This document shows positions 12,730 through 16,335 of a stretch of 16,335 bases of DNA, piece after piece (the first letter of the stretch is position 1; the number at the start of each line of letters is the position of its first letter). The notes beneath the pieces are model-generated. The model was not told the DNA's origin. It worked only from the letters and a program-made list of their open reading frames with translations, and did not search any database. The stretch covers positions 1 through 16,335 of the forward strand of contig JALVMZ010000183.1 in NCBI GenBank assembly GCA_027032655.1. The letters run 5' to 3'. A program made the translations under genes and the position numbers. This DNA comes from Desulfobacteraceae bacterium. GTDB lineage: Bacteria > Desulfobacterota > DSM-4660 > Desulfatiglandales > JALVMZ01.

Positions 12730-14310
12730 TTATTCTTTCTCCATCAAGCTCAGAACTATATTCAGGAGGTCCAGGTTAACATGGGTCTGATTTTTAAACG
12801 CCCCCCTGTATGCCTCCTTTGCCATGTCAAGCTCATAACAGGTTGTATTATCGATATCAAGGAGTATTCCAGGCACTCCAGCTCCTTTAAAATCATCTAC
12901 ATGTTTTATGAAAAAGGGCTGACAGCAGCATCCAATAAAGGCATTTCTTTTATCCCTTTTCATATTGTTTAATTCATATATGAGGTCTTCAAAACTTATT
13001 ATGCTTACAGGTTCCATATTGTTTTCAAGCCCCATACGCCACGCATCACCTATGGAGCACTTACCACACATTTTACACCCCTTGCTCTGCCTCAGATCGC
13101 ATTCAGGGAGTTTTGAGCAATACGGGAGTAATAATGTATCAGGTCCCTTCTTTAAGATTTCCATGAATGAACCATTTGTTACTGATATCCTGTTACACTG
13201 CTCAATGGGGATGCCCAAGGATGATGATATGTCAAATTTTTCCATTGCGAGATTGAGTGGTTTAATAAAATCCTCATAACTCATATCCGGGATACACAGC
13301 ATGTCTTTTTCAAAAAATTCCTTTATCACACCAGATATATATCCCAAATCCAGAGGTGCCCCCCTCAGAGAGGCTTCAAGGTCAAAGAGTGAGCGGGATG
13401 GGAAAGAGAGAAAATCCCCGGTAATAAAAAGATTTTTAATTCTATTTTTAAATGGATTTATCTGAAGTGTGAATCTTACAAGACCCGCTTTTGACTTATA
13501 TCCTGCCTGAATCACCTCTGTTGCTTCATATTTGGGATTTACATGAAAAATCCATTTTTCAGAGCTGAAATACCTGAGCTTTTTTTCAAAGACCCTCTTT
13601 TCAAGCTCTGTGAGTTCTCCTTTTACCAATTTTATGCCAAATACCTTTTCAAATCCTGTCTTAATTGCCTCCTTTAAATCTTCAAGTGGAGGAGTTTTTC
13701 TCAGTTCCCATTTAAGACAGGTTACCCTCTCTTTTAAGGAATCTATCTCCTTTTCTTTTAGTTTCTCAATGGGAACTTTAAGGGCCTTTAACATTGTATC
13801 TGCATCGAAGTCAGTGAGCATTGTGCCCTGAAACAGGAATGCTTCATCGGATTCAGTCCCACCTGTGCCTGATATCTTCCTGCCATTTATCTCTATATCA
13901 TTCCTTGGTCTGAATCTGGCCTTTATTCCCATGGAGTGTAATGCCTCTATAACAGGGTCGCACAGCTTTTTGAAGAGTCTGGTTCCAGGCATATCAAAGC
14001 CAAAAAATGCCTTTGAGCATATGACCTCCCATCCAAGTTGTGATTCATCAAAAAAGATGGCGCCCCCGCCTGTTATCCTGCGATTTATATCAATATTGTT
14101 CTTTACACAAAAAGCGGTTCTTATCTCTTCTTCCACTGACTGATGAAATCCCACGAGCACTGCCCTTGGTCTGAATTGAAGGAAGTGTATTGTATCGGGC
14201 GACTTTCCCATGGCCCTGACTTCAAGCAGTGTGCTGTCAAGTGCCATGTTTTCAGCAGCACTCATGGGTGGTGTATCAAGTAATCTCCATATCCTATCTT
14301 GCCTGTTCAT
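12730..14310 (-). CDS. Lipoate-protein ligase fused to a C-terminal DUF116-type cysteine-rich domain
   Basis: Residues 1-225 are the LplA/LipB/BirA-type catalytic domain. RRITGGGAIF (78-87) is the lipoate-binding loop, and Lys145 in NGRKISGTGG is the conserved catalytic lysine. Residues 235-340 resemble the ligase C-terminal (LplB-like) domain. Beyond the usual end at about 340, residues 385-512 carry five cysteines spaced C-x5-C-x7-C-x2-C-x2-C (398, 404, 412, 415, 418), then GCCCQP (461-463), VPGILLDIDNTTCYELD (Cys491) and a final helix. This is the layout of DUF116 proteins and probably binds an Fe-S cluster or zinc. Normal ligases have about 250-340 residues; this has 526 in one uninterrupted frame, so the fusion is real in this sequence. 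It heads the lipoate gene group and likely loads octanoate or lipoate on carrier proteins. The ATG has only a weak upstream site. Confidence 0.92.
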   Translation of the reverse strand: MNRQDRIWRLLDTPPMSAAENMALDSTLLEVRAMGKSPDTIHFLQFRPRAVLVGFHQSVEEEIRTAFCVKNNIDINRRITGGGAIFFDESQLGWEVICSKAFFGFDMPGTRLFKKLCDPVIEALHSMGIKARFRPRNDIEINGRKISGTGGTESDEAFLFQGTMLTDFDADTMLKALKVPIEKLKEKEIDSLKERVTCLKWELRKTPPLEDLKEAIKTGFEKVFGIKLVKGELTELEKRVFEKKLRYFSSEKWIFHVNPKYEATEVIQAGYKSKAGLVRFTLQINPFKNRIKNLFITGDFLSFPSRSLFDLEASLRGAPLDLGYISGVIKEFFEKDMLCIPDMSYEDFIKPLNLAMEKFDISSSLGIPIEQCNRISVTNGSFMEILKKGPDTLLLPYCSKLPECDLRQSKGCKMCGKCSIGDAWRMGLENNMEPVSIISFEDLIYELNNMKRDKRNAFIGCCCQPFFIKHVDDFKGAGVPGILLDIDNTTCYELDMAKEAYRGAFKNQTHVNLDLLNIVLSLMEKE

Positions 14311-14369
14311 GCTTCAATAAAACAATTATTTTATAATTTTGAAAAGGTCTTTTATTATCTTCGTTTATG

Positions 14370-14395
14370 CTGAGGATGTCAGTAAGACACCTCAG
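14370..14395 (-). other. Stable hairpin between gatB and the lipoate operon
   Basis: CTGAGG and TGTC arms (14370-14380, with one bulged A at 14376) pair fully with GACACCTCAG (14386-14395) around a five-base loop. Neither side has a T tract, so it is not a standard intrinsic terminator. It lies in the 132-base gap after the gatB stop codon, and could be a transcript-stabilising 3' structure of gatAB or an attenuator before the ligase gene. Nothing else is clear in this gap. Confidence 0.5.
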
Positions 14396-14442
14396 AATTT
14401 AAAGATGATGGGATTAATGAATTCAGGTGAGGGAAGACTTAA

Positions 14443-15894
14443 TTAAGATACTCTTTTTTCAATCATCTCTTTCACCACTCTGGCATTGGCCTTGCCCCTG
14501 GTTCTTCTCATCACCTGGCCCACGAGGAAGTTCAGGGGCTTTCTGTCTCCCTCCTTTATCTGTTTTACAATATCAGAATGTGATGATAGAACATCATCTA
14601 CGATTTCCTCCAGCACCTTTTCATCTTCTATGGGTCTCAGTCCCTCTTTATCTACTATCTCTTCAGGGGGACTTCCTGTGCTGAACATCTTTTCAAGCAC
14701 ACTCCGCGCAATAGTATCCGTGAGCTCACCCTGAGATATCATGTTTACAAGTGATGCGAAATTCTCTGGTGTTACGGGTATCTTATCTATTGTAAGGGAT
14801 GATTCCTTTATGAATCTGAAAAGTTCATTTATAAACCATTTGCTCAGCCTTGGTATGTCTTTGCATTTTAGAGCTGATTTTTCAAAGAATTCAGATACCT
14901 TAGGGTCTTTTGTAATGATAACTGCTTCAGCCATTGGTATCCCAAAGGTCTCTGTCATCTTTTTTAGTTTCTGGTCAGGAAGTTCAGGTATCTGCTCTCT
15001 TATGGATTCAATCATTTCATCACTTATTTCCACTTCCACAAGATCCGGGTCAGGGAAATATCTGTAGTCAGGGGCGTCCTCTTTACTTCTCATGGGAATT
15101 GTTATTCTCTTCTGTTCATCAAAGAGTCTTGTTTCCTGCCCGGGCCTTTTTCCAGTTTCCAGTAGCCTTTTCTGTCTCCTGATTTCAAACTGTAGGGCAT
15201 CCATAATAAACCTGAAGGATGCCATGTTCTTTATTTCTGCCCTGTTTCCAAACTCCCTTGAGCCTTTTGGCCTGAGAGAGATATTTACATCACACCTGAA
15301 TTGCCCCTTTTCTATGATGCAATCGCTGATTCCTGTATATATCAATATCTGTCTTAATTTCTCAAGATACTGTCTTGCCTCATTTACTGACCTCATGGGA
15401 TTTCTTTCATGATCTGTCACTATTTCAAGGAGAGGGACACTTGATCTATTGTAGTCCACCATACTGAACTCCGCCTCTGAAAAGGAATCTGATGAATGAA
15501 CAAGTTTCCCCGCATCCTCTTCCAGATGAATCCTCTTTATTCCCACAGGATATGGTTCCCCATCATCACCGGTAATAATAATATATCCGTTTTCACATAC
15601 TGGCATCTCATACTGGGATATCTGATATCCTTTGGGAAGGTCAGGATAAAAGTAGTTTTTTCTTGCAAATCTTGCCCTTTTATTGATTCTGCATCCGGTT
15701 GCTAGGCCCGCCATTATGGTAAATTCAAGGGCCTTTCTGTTCAGGACAGGAAGTGCCCCCGGTTGCCCGGTGCATACAGGACATACATTTCTATTGGGTT
15801 CTGCATCATACTGAACCGGACAGCTACAGAAGAGTTTTGACCTTGTCCTGAGCTCCACATGAGTTTCAAAACATATGATTGCTTCATATTCCAT
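14443..15894 (-). CDS. gatB: Aspartyl/glutamyl-tRNA(Asn/Gln) amidotransferase subunit B
   Basis: GatB binds misacylated Glu-tRNA(Gln) or Asp-tRNA(Asn), phosphorylates the acyl group and uses ammonia from GatA to make the amide. The N-terminal catalytic cradle is present, with the zinc cysteines C23-x-C25 and C38-x2-C41 (FCSCP, VCPVCTGQPGALPVLN). The family blocks NYFYPDLPKGYQISQYEMP, NRSSVPLLEIVTD and EFGNRAEIKNMASFR follow, with the helical tRNA-binding tail at the end (LVGQVMRRTRGKANARVVKEMI). At 483 aa it is full length. The normally conserved IGLE at the start reads ICFE here. Its ATG follows the gatA stop with no gap, so the two subunits are translationally linked. Confidence 0.98.
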   Translation of the reverse strand: MEYEAIICFETHVELRTRSKLFCSCPVQYDAEPNRNVCPVCTGQPGALPVLNRKALEFTIMAGLATGCRINKRARFARKNYFYPDLPKGYQISQYEMPVCENGYIIITGDDGEPYPVGIKRIHLEEDAGKLVHSSDSFSEAEFSMVDYNRSSVPLLEIVTDHERNPMRSVNEARQYLEKLRQILIYTGISDCIIEKGQFRCDVNISLRPKGSREFGNRAEIKNMASFRFIMDALQFEIRRQKRLLETGKRPGQETRLFDEQKRITIPMRSKEDAPDYRYFPDPDLVEVEISDEMIESIREQIPELPDQKLKKMTETFGIPMAEAVIITKDPKVSEFFEKSALKCKDIPRLSKWFINELFRFIKESSLTIDKIPVTPENFASLVNMISQGELTDTIARSVLEKMFSTGSPPEEIVDKEGLRPIEDEKVLEEIVDDVLSSHSDIVKQIKEGDRKPLNFLVGQVMRRTRGKANARVVKEMIEKRVS

Positions 15895-16335
15895 CTAAAC
15901 ACTCTCAGTTATTTTTTCAATTATATGTCCGAGATTCAGAATCGTTGCCTCATCAAATGTCTTTCCGATTACCTGAAGTCCAACAGGAAAATCTCCCAGT
16001 TTCCCACACGGAACGCTTATTCCTGGAAGACCTGAAAGATTGAGGGAGACGGTATATATATCCACCAGATACATTTGAAGTGGATCTTCCAGTCTCTCAC
16101 CCAGTTTGAATGGAAGAACAGGAGATACCGGTGCTATAAGACAGTCCACTTTTTTAAAGGCCCTATCAAAGTCCTCTCTGATTAGTCTCCTTACTTTTTG
16201 TGCCTTCAGGTAATAAGCATCATAATATCCTGCTGATAGCACATAACTTCCAAGCATAATCCTTCTCTTTACCTCTGTTCCAAAGCCCTGGCTCCTTGTC
16301 TCCTCATACATGCTTATAATGTCTTTGGGTTCTGG
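15895..16335 (-). CDS. gatA: Glu/Asp-tRNA(Gln/Asn) amidotransferase subunit A, 5' part outside window
   Basis: GatA is the amidase-signature glutaminase that releases ammonia for GatB. Only the C-terminal 146 residues are visible, against a usual length of about 485. The frame is open to the window edge (PEPKDIISMYEETRSQGFG), so the Met encoded at 16311 is internal. Recognisable blocks are KRRIMLGSYVLSAGYYDAYYLKAQKVRRLI, LIAPVSPVLPFKLGE and LNLSGLPGISVPCG, ending FPVGLQVIGKTFDEATIL. The Ser-cisSer-Lys catalytic triad lies in the missing N-terminal half. The stop TAG directly abuts the gatB ATG. Confidence 0.97.
   Translation of the reverse strand, partial: PEPKDIISMYEETRSQGFGTEVKRRIMLGSYVLSAGYYDAYYLKAQKVRRLIREDFDRAFKKVDCLIAPVSPVLPFKLGERLEDPLQMYLVDIYTVSLNLSGLPGISVPCGKLGDFPVGLQVIGKTFDEATILNLGHIIEKITESV

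Noticed and set aside
12730..14310. Frameshift or assembly chimera joining two genes
   Set aside because: The reading frame is continuous over 526 codons with no loss of coding character at the junction, so a true fusion is the simpler reading.
14427..15705. Several plus-strand open frames opposite gatB
   Set aside because: Antisense shadows of gatB; compositions are typical of reverse-complement reading of a lysine/glutamate-rich gene.
1..16335. Defence system, prophage, transposon or CRISPR array
   Set aside because: No repeats, integrase, transposase, nuclease or phage-type genes on either strand.

Overview
The window looks like ordinary chromosome of an anaerobic, moderately AT-rich, Gram-negative-type bacterium. 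The best guess is a Desulfobacterota or Nitrospirota-like lineage. The reasons are the stand-alone response regulator with a basic C-terminal tail, the lysine-rich winged-helix protein, a CooT-type nickel protein, an AmmeMemoRadiSam B protein, and the archaea-shared lipoate genes. The lineage is inferred from protein character only, because no rRNA is present. There is no phage, insertion sequence, CRISPR array or rRNA. The longest stretch without a gene is about 225 bases (2256-2481).

Left part, plus strand: the 3' four-fifths of lon, then tRNA-Val(TAC) and tRNA-Asp(GTC) behind a TTGACA promoter and before a strong intrinsic terminator. An AT-rich gap follows, then a small lysine-rich winged-helix protein. 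A short M50 metalloprotease lies on the minus strand. A MEMO1/AmmeMemoRadiSam B protein and a minimal soluble histidine kinase lie on the plus strand, and a single-domain response regulator converges on the kinase.

Middle part: a plus-strand run of a 69-aa helical protein, a CooT-type nickel-binding protein and a sirtuin. A PAC2-family protein converges on the sirtuin with overlapping stop codons. A 463-aa protein of unknown family has its own promoter and a stretch resembling a histidine-kinase phosphoacceptor helix in which the histidine is replaced by aspartate.

Right part, all minus strand: gatA (5' end outside the window) and gatB abut. Then come a lipoate-protein ligase fused to a C-terminal DUF116-type cysteine-rich domain, a geranylgeranyl-reductase-like flavoprotein, and two different radical SAM proteins; the last three genes overlap. 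This set matches the recently described alternative lipoate assembly route: sLpl-type ligase, LipT-like flavoprotein and the two-protein lipoyl synthase LipS1/LipS2. In that route the ligase loads octanoate or lipoate onto carrier proteins, and the two radical SAM enzymes together insert the two sulfur atoms. The least familiar element is the ligase-DUF116 fusion. It puts an Fe-S-like cysteine domain on the protein that handles the lipoyl-synthase substrate. No LipA/LipB-type gene and no lipoyl acceptor protein (GcvH, LbpA or E2) is in the window.
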